Origin: Amycolatopsis lexingtonensis
GTDB lineage: Bacteria; Actinomycetota; Actinomycetes; Mycobacteriales; Pseudonocardiaceae
Direction of reading: 5' to 3'
Assembly: GCF_014873755.1 (NCBI RefSeq)
Contig: NZ_JADBEG010000001.1
Location: 5,315,501 to 5,379,500, forward strand
DNA: 64,000 bases
A program made the translations under genes and the position numbers. This document shows positions 43,437-51,174 of the stretch, piece after piece; the first letter of the stretch is position 1; every line of letters starts with the position of its first letter. Below the pieces are notes generated by a model. The model made no database searches. It worked only from the letters and a program-made list of their open reading frames with translations, and had not been told where the DNA came from.

Positions 43437-45515
43437 ATGTCGCTCGTCGAACACGACCCCGCGCACCGGCTCTGGCTGCTGCGCACCCCCGAAAGCTCGT
43501 ACGCCTTCCGGCTCGACGCCGACGACCGGCCACGCCACGTCCACTGGGGCCCGCCGCTCACGTTGGCCCAGGCCACACAGGTCGCCGCGCGCCGCAACCC
43601 GGCCGACAGCAGCTTCGACGAGCCGGGCGACGAGCGGCAGGAACTCCCGGTCGAAGGCGGCGCGTTCTTCGGCGTCTCGGCGCTGGCCGTGCGGTTCGAG
43701 GACGGGACGTCGGCGCTCGAGTGGCGCTACGACGGGTTCGCGATCGAGGACGGAACGCTGGTCATCCGGCTCGCCGACCGGCACTACCCCCTCCGGCTCT
43801 CGCTGCACTACCGCGTCCGCGGCGACGTCGTCGAACGCTGGACGTCGCTGCGCGCGGACCAGGCGGTTTCCCTGCTGCGCACGGATTCCGCGTCCTGGAC
43901 GCTCCCCCGCCGCGACGGCGCCCGGCTGACCCGGACGTCGGGCGCGTGGAGCGCGGAGTACGGCGTCCTGCGCGAAGCCCTGCCGGTCGGCGAGACGACG
44001 TTGACCAGCCGTCGCGGCGTGTCCAGCCACCAGGTCAACCCGTGGGTGATGCTCGACGCGGGCGACGCGACCGAGACCTCCGGCGAGGTCTGGAGCACCG
44101 CGCTCGCCTGGAGCGGCAGCTGGCGGATCACCGTCGAGCACACGCACACCGGGCGCGTCACGTGGACCGGCGGGTTCGGCCACGAGAACGTCGCCTGGCG
44201 GCTGCAGCCGGGCGAAACCTGGGAGACGCCGGTGTTCGCGGGGCTCTACGCGGCCGACGGCTTCGGCGGCACCAGCCGGCGCTGGCACGCCTACGTCCGC
44301 GAGTTCGTCCAGCCGCACCCGGCGGAACTGCGGCCGATCGTCTACAACTCGTGGGAAGCCACCGGCTGGGACGTCGACGAGCGGACCGAGACGGACCTGG
44401 CCGCGGCGGCCGCTCGCCTGGGGGCCGAACTGTTCGTGATGGACGACGGCTGGTTCGGCGCCCGCACCGGCGACACCGCGGGGCTGGGCGACTGGACCGC
44501 CAACGAACAGCGCTTCCCCGGCGGGCTGCGGCCCCTGGTCGACGCCGTGCACGCGCACGGGATGCAGTTCGGGCTCTGGGTCGAGCCGGAGATGGTCAAC
44601 CCGGACAGCGACCTCTACCGCGCGCACCCCGACTGGGTGCTGCACATGGCGAACCGCGAACGGACGACGCTGCGGAACCAGCTCGTGCTCAACTTCGCCC
44701 GCCCGGATGTCGCGGACTGGGCGCACAAGTGGCTCGACCGGCTGGTCGGCGAGCACGGGATCGACTACCTCAAGTGGGACATGAACCGCGCCTTCACCGA
44801 AGCCGGCTGGCCGGGCGGGGCGGCCGGGCGCGTGTGGGTGGACCACGTCCGCGCGGTGCACACGATCCTCGACCGGCTGCGCGCCGACCACCCCGCGCTG
44901 CGGATCCAGGGCTGCGCGGGCGGCGGCGGCCGCACCGACCTCGGGATCCTGGCGCGGACCGACGAGATCTGGGCGTCCGACAACACCGACGCGGCCGACC
45001 GGATCGCCATCCAGCACGGCTACGGGCAGCTCTACCCGGCCGGCACGATGTCGGCCTGGGTCACCGACAGCCCGAACCCGACCACCGGCCGCGAAGCGCC
45101 GTTGAGCTTCCGGTTCCACGTCGCCATGGCGGGCGTGCTCGGGCTGGGCGGCGACCTGCCGAAGTGGAGTGCCGCGGAACTCGAGGAGGCGGCCGCGCTC
45201 GTCGCGCTGTACAAGGAGATCCGGCCGGTCGTGCAGCACGGCGAGCTGTACCGGCTGGCGGACCCGGCGACGTCGGCGCTGACCGCGGTGCAGTACGTGC
45301 TGGACCGCGAAGTGGTCGTCTTCTTCTGGCGGCGGCCCGCGGAGTTCGCGCGGCCGTTCACGCCGCCGCGGCTCGCCGGCCTCGACCCGGCGGGGCGCTA
45401 CCGCGACTCCGGCGGCGTCGTGCACGACGGCGCGGTGCTGCTGAGCCACGGCCTCGACGTCGACTTCCCGGGCAGCGGGTACGCGAGCGCGGTGGTGCGG
45501 CTGACCCGGGTCTGA
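43437..45515 (+). CDS. Intracellular GH36 alpha-galactosidase
   Basis: This 692-residue enzyme has no signal peptide. An N-terminal beta-supersandwich precedes the TIM barrel with VYNSWEATGWDVDE, MDDGWFGAR, DYLKWDMNRAFTEAGWP with nucleophile Asp448, and CAGGGGRTDLGILARTDEIWASDNTDAADR with acid/base Asp515. These are complete GH36 signatures. It would hydrolyse imported melibiose, raffinose or galactosyl glycerol. ATG 43437 is chosen because a TACGCT -10 box ends 7 nt upstream; ATG 43419 is the longer alternative. It is divergent from the ROK-importer operon. Confidence 0.94.
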   Translation: MSLVEHDPAHRLWLLRTPESSYAFRLDADDRPRHVHWGPPLTLAQATQVAARRNPADSSFDEPGDERQELPVEGGAFFGVSALAVRFEDGTSALEWRYDGFAIEDGTLVIRLADRHYPLRLSLHYRVRGDVVERWTSLRADQAVSLLRTDSASWTLPRRDGARLTRTSGAWSAEYGVLREALPVGETTLTSRRGVSSHQVNPWVMLDAGDATETSGEVWSTALAWSGSWRITVEHTHTGRVTWTGGFGHENVAWRLQPGETWETPVFAGLYAADGFGGTSRRWHAYVREFVQPHPAELRPIVYNSWEATGWDVDERTETDLAAAAARLGAELFVMDDGWFGARTGDTAGLGDWTANEQRFPGGLRPLVDAVHAHGMQFGLWVEPEMVNPDSDLYRAHPDWVLHMANRERTTLRNQLVLNFARPDVADWAHKWLDRLVGEHGIDYLKWDMNRAFTEAGWPGGAAGRVWVDHVRAVHTILDRLRADHPALRIQGCAGGGGRTDLGILARTDEIWASDNTDAADRIAIQHGYGQLYPAGTMSAWVTDSPNPTTGREAPLSFRFHVAMAGVLGLGGDLPKWSAAELEEAAALVALYKEIRPVVQHGELYRLADPATSALTAVQYVLDREVVVFFWRRPAEFARPFTPPRLAGLDPAGRYRDSGGVVHDGAVLLSHGLDVDFPGSGYASAVVRLTRV

Positions 45516-45518
45516 TTA

Positions 45519-45549
45519 CCCACGCCGTTCGGCGTGACCGGCGTGGGTG
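45519..45549 (+). terminator. Hairpin behind the GH36 gene
   Basis: ACCCACGCC (45519-45527) pairs with GGCGTGGGT (45541-45549). An alternative inner stem CACGCCG/CGGCGTG (45522-45528/45531-45537) is possible, so the RNA could switch between two hairpins. No T-tract follows. It lies 3 nt after the stop codon. Confidence 0.6.
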
Positions 45550-45621
45550 AGGGTGATTGACTTTTCACCGGGCGTGAGCCGAATGTGAAAGTCCTTCACT
45601 TCGCTCGCCAACGGAGGCAGC

Positions 45622-46509
45622 ATGCGCAAGCGCCTGTCCGCCCTGCTCGTCGTACCCGCGCTCGCCGTGCTGGCCCTCGCCGCCCCGGCGTCCGCGAGCA
45701 CGGGCTACCACGAGTACGTCGCACTGGGGGACTCCTGGACCGCCGACGTCTTCGTCACCTTCCCGCCCACCACCGAGTACACGCCGCTCGACTGCGCGCA
45801 GTCCACTTCGGACTACCCGCACGAGCTGGCCGGCGCGCTGGGCGTCGAGACGTTCCGCGACGCGAGCTGCGGCGGCGCCACGACGACCGACTTCACCCAG
45901 CCGCAGAAGCTGCCGCTGGGCGGCACGAACCCGCCGCAGTTCGACCGGCTCACGCCCACCACGGACCTGGTCACCGTCGGCGTCGGCGGCAACGACATCG
46001 GGCTGGCGGCGGCCGTGACGCAGTGCCTCAACCTGCTGCCGGTGAGCACCTGCAAGGCGAAGTTCACCGCGGGCGGCGTCGACCAGCTGGAAAACGCCGT
46101 CACGGCGACGGAGCCGAAGATCGCGGCGGCGCTGCAGGGGATCAAGGAGCGGTCGCCGCACGCGCGGATCCTGCTGGTGAACTACCTCGCCGGCCTGCCC
46201 GCGAGCGGCAAGGGCTGCTGGCCGGTGATCCCCGTCGCCGACGGTGACATCGCCTACCTGCAGGCGAAGTTCCTCCAGATGAACGCCATGCTCGCGCGGG
46301 TCGCCGCGGACAACGGCGTCGAACTGGTCGACACCTACTCCCCCACCCTGGGCCACGACGCGTGCCAGGCGCCGACCGTGCGGTACGTCGAGGGCCTGAT
46401 CCCGGTCTCGGTGAGCAACCCGCTGCTGCTCGCCTTCCCCTTCCACCCCAACGGCGCGGGCGCGGCGGCGCAGTCGGAGATCGTTCTCGAGGCCGTTCAG
46501 GGGGACTAG
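45622..46509 (+). CDS. Secreted SGNH/GDSL-family hydrolase
   Basis: This 295-residue protein has a Sec signal peptide (MRKRLSALLVVPALAVLALAAPASA) and the SGNH blocks: GDSW with Ser38, a Gly in GGATTTDF, GGND at VGVGGNDIGLA, and a late His in FPFHPNGAG. This arrangement and the six to eight cysteines fit the actinobacterial secreted lipase/esterase family typified by Streptomyces GDSL lipases. The Asp normally three residues before the His is not present as DxxH, as in the Streptomyces scabies-type enzymes where a backbone carbonyl replaces it. AACGGAGG precedes the ATG. Confidence 0.9.
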   Translation: MRKRLSALLVVPALAVLALAAPASASTGYHEYVALGDSWTADVFVTFPPTTEYTPLDCAQSTSDYPHELAGALGVETFRDASCGGATTTDFTQPQKLPLGGTNPPQFDRLTPTTDLVTVGVGGNDIGLAAAVTQCLNLLPVSTCKAKFTAGGVDQLENAVTATEPKIAAALQGIKERSPHARILLVNYLAGLPASGKGCWPVIPVADGDIAYLQAKFLQMNAMLARVAADNGVELVDTYSPTLGHDACQAPTVRYVEGLIPVSVSNPLLLAFPFHPNGAGAAAQSEIVLEAVQGD

Positions 46510-46518
46510 GCTGTCGGG

Positions 46519-47451
46519 GTGGCCAAGATCGCGGTGACCCGGTGGATTCCCGACGACGCGGTGAAGCTCCTCGCCGAAGCGGGCGACGTGGTGGTGTCGC
46601 CCGCCGACCGCCCGCTCACACCGGCGGAACTGCACGAGTTCGTGGCCGGCGCGGACGCCGTGGTCGGGATGCTGCACGACCGGCTCGACGGCGCCCTCGC
46701 CGACGCCGCCGGCCCGGGCCTGAAGGTGGTCGCGAACGTCGCAGTCGGCTACGACAACGTCGACGTCCCGGCGCTGGCCGGGCGCGGCGTCGTCGTGACG
46801 AACACGCCGGGCGTGCTCACCGACGCGACCGCCGACCTCGCCTTCGGCCTGCTGCTCGCCGTCACGCGGCGGCTCGGCGAGGGCGAACGGCTGCTGCGTT
46901 CGCGCACGCCGTGGTCGTTCCACCTCGGCTTCCTGCTCGGCTCGGGCCTGCAGGGCAAGACGCTCGGGATCGTCGGGTACGGCCAGATCGGCCGCGCGGT
47001 GGCGAAACGCGCCGAGGCGTTCGGCATGGAGATCGTCCACTCGGGACGGTCGAACCGGGGTTCCGTTCCCTTCGACGAACTCCTGGCGCGCTCGGACGTC
47101 GTCTCGCTGCACTGCCCGCTGACGCCGGACACCCGGCACCTCATCGACGCGGCCGCGTTGCGCGCCATGAAACCCAGTGCCTACCTGGTGAACACCACGC
47201 GCGGCCCGGTCGTCGACGAGGCAGCACTCGCGGACGCGCTCGAAGCCGGCGAGATCGCGGGCGCCGCGCTCGACGTGTTCGAAAAGGAACCCGAGGTCGA
47301 ACCGCGCCTGCTCGGCCGCGACGACGTCGTGCTGAGCCCGCACCTCGGGTCCGCGACGGTCGAAACCCGCACCGCGATGGCCGTGCTGGCCGCCCGCAAC
47401 GTCGTGGCGGTGCTCGCCGGGCGGACCCCGCTGACGGAGGTGAAGCCGTGA
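46519..47451 (+). CDS. D-2-hydroxyacid dehydrogenase (glyoxylate/hydroxypyruvate reductase-like)
   Basis: This 310-residue NAD(P)-dependent enzyme has the family layout: VAVGYDNVDVPAL, the nucleotide-binding GKTLGIVGYGQIGRAVAKRAEAFG (about residues 150-172), the catalytic Arg in VNTTRGPVVDEAAL, Glu in FEKEPEVEP and His in LSPHLGSAT. It likely reduces glyoxylate or hydroxypyruvate to glycolate or D-glycerate. The GTG at 46519 follows the lipase gene by 9 nt. GTGA overlap with the glycerate kinase gene indicates a two-step route from hydroxypyruvate to phosphoglycerate. Confidence 0.9.
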   Translation: MAKIAVTRWIPDDAVKLLAEAGDVVVSPADRPLTPAELHEFVAGADAVVGMLHDRLDGALADAAGPGLKVVANVAVGYDNVDVPALAGRGVVVTNTPGVLTDATADLAFGLLLAVTRRLGEGERLLRSRTPWSFHLGFLLGSGLQGKTLGIVGYGQIGRAVAKRAEAFGMEIVHSGRSNRGSVPFDELLARSDVVSLHCPLTPDTRHLIDAAALRAMKPSAYLVNTTRGPVVDEAALADALEAGEIAGAALDVFEKEPEVEPRLLGRDDVVLSPHLGSATVETRTAMAVLAARNVVAVLAGRTPLTEVKP

Positions 47452-48569
47452 CCCGTGTCGTGATCGCGCCGGACAAGTTTAAGGGCAGTCTCACCGCGGT
47501 CGAGGCCGCGGAAGCCATCGCACTCGGCGTCCGGGATGCCTTGCCGGACGCCGAGGTCGTCTCGTGCCCGGTCGCCGACGGCGGCGAAGGGACACTGGAC
47601 GTGCTCGAAGCGGCGGGGGCCCGGATCGTCCGGCTGTCCGTCCGCGGTCCGCTCGACGAGCAGGTCAAGGCGCGGTACGCGGTGCTGGACGGCACGGCGT
47701 ACGTCGAATCGGCGCGGGCGTGCGGGATCGAATTCGTCGACCCCACCCCGGAAACCGCGCTGGCCGCGCACACCTGGGGTGTCGGCGAGCTGCTCATGGA
47801 CGCGCTGATGCACGGCGCTCGCCGGCTCGTCCTGACCGTCGGGGGCACGGCCAGCACCGACGGCGGCGCGGGGATGCTGGGCGCGCTCGGCGCCGGCGTG
47901 CTGGACGCGTTCGGCGCGCCGGTCGGCCTGGGCGGCGGGACGCTGACACGGGTCGCGTCCACCGAGCTGGCTCCCGTGCGGGAACGCCTCGAAGGAGTGA
48001 GCGTCGCGGTCGCGACCGACGTGACCAACCCGCTGCTGGGCCCGTCGGGAGCCGCGGCGGTGTTCGGGCCGCAGAAGGGGGCGGGGCCCGCGCAGGTGAA
48101 GCTGCTCGACGAGGCGCTGGGCCGGTGGGCGCACGCGCTGCAGGTGGGCGGGGCGCCGGACGTCTCGCGGGTACCGGGTGCCGGCGCGGGCGGCGGCGTC
48201 GCGGCCGGGGCGATCGCCGGGATGGGCGCGACCGTCGAGTCCGGGTTCGACCTGATCGCCGGGCTGACCGGGGTGGACGCCGCGCTGGTGGGTGCCGATC
48301 TCGTGATCACCGGCGAGGGATCGCTCGACGAGCAGAGCTTGAACGGCAAGGCGCCGGCCGGGATCGCGGCGCGGGCGGGCGGGATTCCGTTGCTGGTGCT
48401 CGCGGGGCGGATCCAGCTGGACGAGGCCGGGCTGGCGCGGTTGGGCGTGGTGGGGAGCAGTGCGTTGATCGACCACGCGTCGTCGGTGGCGGAGGCGCAG
48501 GCGAACGCGCCGGCGCTGCTGCGGGCCCGCGCGGCCGAACTCGTGCGGGAGTGGCGCTCCCGCGGGTGA
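47448..48569 (+). CDS. Glycerate kinase (GlxK/GarK family)
   Basis: This 373-residue enzyme has the class II glycerate kinase start VVIAPDKFKGSLTAVEAAEAIALGV, CPVADGGEGTLDVLEAAG, GGTASTDGGAGMLGALGAG and ATDVTNPLLGPSGAAAVFGPQKGA, then VITGEGSLDEQSLNGKAPAGIA. It phosphorylates D-glycerate to 2-phosphoglycerate. It is coupled to the dehydrogenase gene. A short palindrome starts 1 nt behind its stop codon. Confidence 0.94.
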   Translation: MTRVVIAPDKFKGSLTAVEAAEAIALGVRDALPDAEVVSCPVADGGEGTLDVLEAAGARIVRLSVRGPLDEQVKARYAVLDGTAYVESARACGIEFVDPTPETALAAHTWGVGELLMDALMHGARRLVLTVGGTASTDGGAGMLGALGAGVLDAFGAPVGLGGGTLTRVASTELAPVRERLEGVSVAVATDVTNPLLGPSGAAAVFGPQKGAGPAQVKLLDEALGRWAHALQVGGAPDVSRVPGAGAGGGVAAGAIAGMGATVESGFDLIAGLTGVDAALVGADLVITGEGSLDEQSLNGKAPAGIAARAGGIPLLVLAGRIQLDEAGLARLGVVGSSALIDHASSVAEAQANAPALLRARAAELVREWRSRG

Positions 48570-48570
48570 C

Positions 48571-48587
48571 GTGAACGACTCGTTCAC
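48571..48587. repeat. Palindrome family C copy 1 (GTGAACGACTCGTTCAC)
   Basis: GTGAACGA, one centre base and TCGTTCAC form a perfect 17-nt palindrome directly after the glycerate kinase stop. A second copy is at 48710-48724. The pattern (8-bp arms around a single S base) parallels the inner arm of family A. Confidence 0.8.
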
Positions 48588-48650
48588 CTCGTCTGGCGCG
48601 TTGGTCCCGCGGCAAAGTCGGGTCGGTGCGGTCCGCAGCGGTGCACCGGT

Positions 48651-48703
48651 GTCTTGAATGAGTCATTCAGGACGTCCGAAGACCTGAATGAGTCATTCAA
48701 GAC
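48651..48703. repeat. Nested intergenic palindrome, family A copy 2 (GAATGAGTCATTC)
   Basis: Two 21-nt arms (48651-48671 and 48683-48703) are inverted copies apart from the centre base, with an 11-nt spacer, exactly the geometry of 17886-17938. Arms differ from copy 1 only by G instead of C at the centre of TGASTCA; the spacers are unrelated apart from a CCGRA core. It lies between convergent genes. Confidence 0.85.
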
Positions 48704-48709
48704 GTTTCA

Positions 48710-48724
48710 TGAACGACTCGTTCA
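48710..48724. repeat. Palindrome family C copy 2 (TGAACGACTCGTTCA)
   Basis: A 15-nt palindrome 6 nt after the family A copy, matching the element at 48571 (GAACGACTCGTTCAC is shared). Three palindromes of two families thus lie in the 210-nt gap between the glycerate kinase gene and the convergent HesB-like gene. Confidence 0.78.
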
Positions 48725-48779
48725 CGGCAACCGGGCGAACGGACCTCTCGCCACACTGCGAAAGGCCCGTCCGCCGCGG

Positions 48780-49073
48780 TCAGCTCGTGTGCTGGGGCAG
48801 CACCGCGAAAGCGACTCCGCCCGCTTCGTCCTCTTGGACGTCCAGCACCTTGTCGTCGAGCAGCGCCGCCGCCTGGGGTTCCAGGAACACCTTCGGGCCT
48901 TCGTCGGCCCCCAGCACGCTGTCGCCCTCCGCGGGTTCCGGCGCCACCGACAGGGCCAGCTGGGCACTTTCGCCGTCGGCGTTCTGGACCGCCAGGCGGA
49001 GCCCGGCGTCGCCCTCCCCCTGGCTGGTCAGTGCGGTGATCGCCTCGGCGGCGGCTTCGGTCACGGTCAGCAT
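48780..49073 (-). CDS. HesB/IscA-like small protein without cysteines
   Basis: This 97-residue protein follows the HesB/IscA fold pattern (MLTVTEAAAEAITAL, GLRLAVQNADGESAQLALSVAPEP, GPKVFLEPQAAALLDDKVLDV, GGVAFAV), as in actinobacterial proteins annotated as iron-sulfur assembly HesB. It has no cysteine at all, so it cannot ligate a cluster through the Cys triad of IscA (Cys35/Cys99/Cys101 type). A non-metal role is more likely. ATG 49073 has GGGAAGG upstream. Confidence 0.8.
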   Translation of the reverse strand: MLTVTEAAAEAITALTSQGEGDAGLRLAVQNADGESAQLALSVAPEPAEGDSVLGADEGPKVFLEPQAAALLDDKVLDVQEDEAGGVAFAVLPQHTS

Positions 49074-49154
49074 TTTCGGCCTTCCCTTCGTCGCGGTCCG
49101 ATGCACTGGTGCCCCACGCTAGGGGCGCCCGAACGGACGCGCAGTCTGAGCGGA

Positions 49155-49565
49155 TCAGCCCTGCCGGGCCTCGCGGATCGCGTCCGCCACCGAGCCGCCC
49201 GCGTAGTCCGCCCGCTCGCCGGGGTCCGGGTCCGCGTGGCGGTGCGGCAGCTCGTCCTCCGGGGTCACCGGCTCGAAGTCCGGCGGGGCGTCCTCGATCG
49301 TCTCGTCGAGCTCCGCCGCCGGCGTCGCCGCGAGGGGGCGCTCCGGGACCTGCTCCGGTTCGGTGTCCGGCTCCTCTTCGGCCAGGCGCTGCTCGATCGG
49401 CTCGCCCTCGCGGATCTCGCTCGGCGTGGTGCCGTAGCGGTTCGCGGCGCTCCAGTGCTCCGCCGGCTCGACGCCCGCTTCGAGCGGATCCACGCGCAGC
49501 TCGTCCTCGTCCAGTGCTTCGCTCGGGCTCAAGCTGTCCGGTTCGGCCGAGTCACGGTCACTCAC
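49155..49565 (-). CDS. DUF5709-family acidic protein
   Basis: This 136-residue, very acidic and probably disordered protein contains the DUF5709 pattern: SEALDEDELRVDPLEAGVEPAEHWSAANRYGTTPSEIREGEPIEQRLAEEEPD and a C-terminal DYAGGSVADAIREARQG. The family is restricted to actinobacteria and has no known function. The GTG at 49565 fits the family start MSDRDSAEPDSL. It runs in the same direction as the HesB-like gene, about 80 nt upstream of it. Confidence 0.85.
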   Translation of the reverse strand: MSDRDSAEPDSLSPSEALDEDELRVDPLEAGVEPAEHWSAANRYGTTPSEIREGEPIEQRLAEEEPDTEPEQVPERPLAATPAAELDETIEDAPPDFEPVTPEDELPHRHADPDPGERADYAGGSVADAIREARQG

Positions 49566-49679
49566 CAGTCGTCTCCTCGCGCTCGGAACTCGTCATCCCC
49601 CGTGACCTACCCCGGACGCCGGGGAGCCGAAACCCCGGCGGTGTCGCCGGGATCACATTTCTTCAACCGGTTTAACACA

Positions 49680-49695
49680 TTCACAAGTTTGTGAA
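49680..49695 (+). promoter_or_regulatory. Palindrome upstream of the gtrA-like gene
   Basis: TTCACAA and TTGTGAA flank a 2-nt centre (7-bp arms), 19 nt before the ATG of the GtrA-family gene and inside an AT-richer stretch (TTTAACACATTCACAAG). This position fits an operator over the start site. No regulator gene is adjacent. Confidence 0.5.
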
Positions 49696-49714
49696 CGCAA
49701 GGTAGCTTGGCAAC

Positions 49715-50188
49715 ATGGCCACCACCAGGTGCGCACCGGAGAGCCGGCTGCTCGCCACCGCCCCGGACCGCCACCACGAGCTCGGCACGCACGCCGCGTG
49801 GTACGTCGTCGCCGGCGTCATCACGACGGGCGTCCAGGCCCTCCTCTTCCTGCTGTTCCGCGACGAACTCGGCTCGCAGGTCGCGAACCTGGTCGCGATC
49901 GCGCTCACCACGGTCGGCAACACCGAGTTCCACCGCCGCGTCACCTTCGCCGGGCGGCCCAGCAACGCCGGGAAGCGGCACCTGCAGGACTTGCTCACCT
50001 TCGCCTTCTACGCCGGGTACGGCTCCGCGGTGCTCGCGCTGCTCGACGCGCTCGTCGACCGGCCGACGTCGTGGGAGGAGACCGGCACGCTGCTGCTGGC
50101 CAGCTTCGTCGGCGGGTTCGTGCGGTTCGCCGTGCTCCGCTGGTGGGTGTTCGCACACCGGACGGCCACGGCGGCGCACAGCGGCTAG
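49715..50188 (+). CDS. GtrA-family membrane protein
   Basis: This 157-residue protein has four hydrophobic segments with the GtrA pattern: HAAWYVVAGVITTGVQALLFLLF, LVAIALTTVGNTEFHRRVTFAG with the conserved N-x-x-x-x-R-x-x-T-F motif, HLQDLLTFAFYAGYGSAVLALL and FVGGFVRFAVLRWWVF. GtrA proteins help flip or move undecaprenyl- or decaprenyl-linked sugars, for example in O-antigen glucosylation or arabinogalactan synthesis. The neighbours give no substrate. A palindrome lies 19 nt upstream. Confidence 0.9.
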   Translation: MATTRCAPESRLLATAPDRHHELGTHAAWYVVAGVITTGVQALLFLLFRDELGSQVANLVAIALTTVGNTEFHRRVTFAGRPSNAGKRHLQDLLTFAFYAGYGSAVLALLDALVDRPTSWEETGTLLLASFVGGFVRFAVLRWWVFAHRTATAAHSG

Positions 50189-50199
50189 CGTCTGCAGGC

Positions 50200-50553
50200 G
50201 TGGCCTCGGACGACATCAAGCCCCACGACGGCGGCACGGAACCGGACTACCGCTTCACGCTGGCGAACGAACGCACCTTCCTCGCCTGGCTCCGCACCGC
50301 GCTCGGCTTGCTCGCGGGCGGCGTCGCGGTGCACCAGCTGGTGCCGTCGCCGGCCGCCGCCAGCGCCGTCCTCGCCGGGCTGTGCGTCGCGCTGGCCGCG
50401 ATCCTCGCCGCGACCGCGTATCCCCGCTGGCGGCGGGTGCAGGTCGCGATGCGTGCCGGAGAGCCACTGCCGCGGAGCCGGATGATCCTGGTGCTGACGG
50501 GCGGGCTGCTGATCCTCATCGTCGCCGCCGCGGTGCTCCTGGCCGTCTCGTGA
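50200..50553 (+). CDS. DUF202 (YidH-like) membrane protein 1
   Basis: This 117-residue protein has an N-terminal RFTLANERTFLAWLRTALGLLAGG motif, the hallmark of the YidH/DUF202 family, and three transmembrane helices. The cytosolic LANERTFLAWLRT helix is strongly conserved in bacteria but its role is unknown; related modules accompany VTC and SPX proteins in eukaryotes. GTG 50200 lies 11 nt behind the gtrA-like stop, and a second DUF202 gene follows 70 nt later. Confidence 0.9.
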   Translation: MASDDIKPHDGGTEPDYRFTLANERTFLAWLRTALGLLAGGVAVHQLVPSPAAASAVLAGLCVALAAILAATAYPRWRRVQVAMRAGEPLPRSRMILVLTGGLLILIVAAAVLLAVS

Positions 50554-50623
50554 CGCCGCGAATACCGCTCCCTCGCGATTATCACCAGGTCAGAAATACC
50601 GTCATGACCCCTCGGGGGCGGTC

Positions 50624-50920
50624 GTGAATCCGGCGAGCGGGGCCCAAGCCGAGCGCACCGGCCTCGCTTGGCGCCGGACGGCGCTGGCGGCCGCCGCCTG
50701 CACCGTACTGCTCCTGCACTCGGCCGCCCAGCGCCATTGGGGTGTCACCCTGGTCCCCGTTTTGCTGTCCGCGAGCACATCCGCCCTGCTAGCGGCGTTC
50801 GGAATGCTGCGCGAACGGGCCTTGCGCACCCCCGGACCGGGGCCGGCCCACCCCGCGCTGCCCGCGATCGCGTCGCTCGCCGTGACCGCCACTGCCGCTT
50901 CCGTGCTCGTCTTCCACTGA
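50624..50920 (+). CDS. DUF202-like membrane protein 2
   Basis: This 98-residue protein has the shortened DUF202 motif AQAERTGLAWRRTALAAAACTVLLL and three hydrophobic segments. It pairs with the preceding DUF202 gene. Such tandem pairs are frequent in actinobacteria and the two proteins may form a heteromer. GTG 50624 opens the frame. Confidence 0.85.
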   Translation: MNPASGAQAERTGLAWRRTALAAAACTVLLLHSAAQRHWGVTLVPVLLSASTSALLAAFGMLRERALRTPGPGPAHPALPAIASLAVTATAASVLVFH

Positions 50921-50930
50921 CGAGTGAACT

Positions 50931-50966
50931 CCGCACATCCTGAAACCGATTAATCGCAATGTGCGG
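50931..50966. other. Nested hairpin between DUF202 gene and sigma factor gene
   Basis: CCGCACAT (50931-50938) pairs with ATGTGCGG (50959-50966), enclosing a perfect CGATTAATCG palindrome (50947-50956). It lies 10 nt after the DUF202 stop and 209 nt before the sigma factor ATG. It could be a terminator without T-tract or a regulatory site in the 254-nt leader of the sigma gene, which otherwise shows no gene. Confidence 0.5.
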
Positions 50967-51174
50967 GGACTGGTCGCGGGAACATCACGGTCGATGCTGC
51001 GAACGGGGTATTGGTCGTTGAAATCTGGACTGACCGCCATGGAGGTGCTTACGATTACCCAGCGTCGCACGGATGGCAGATCAACCCGGATCTCCCGGAG
51101 TATCTGCAACCGGAAAGTCACGGAGAGTGGAGTCCCCCGGCAGCGGCGGTCGAGGGTCGGCCGGGGAGACGACC

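Noticed and set aside
48571..48724. CRISPR array
   Set aside because: The repeats are palindromes of two kinds with unequal spacing and no unique spacers; no cas genes are present.
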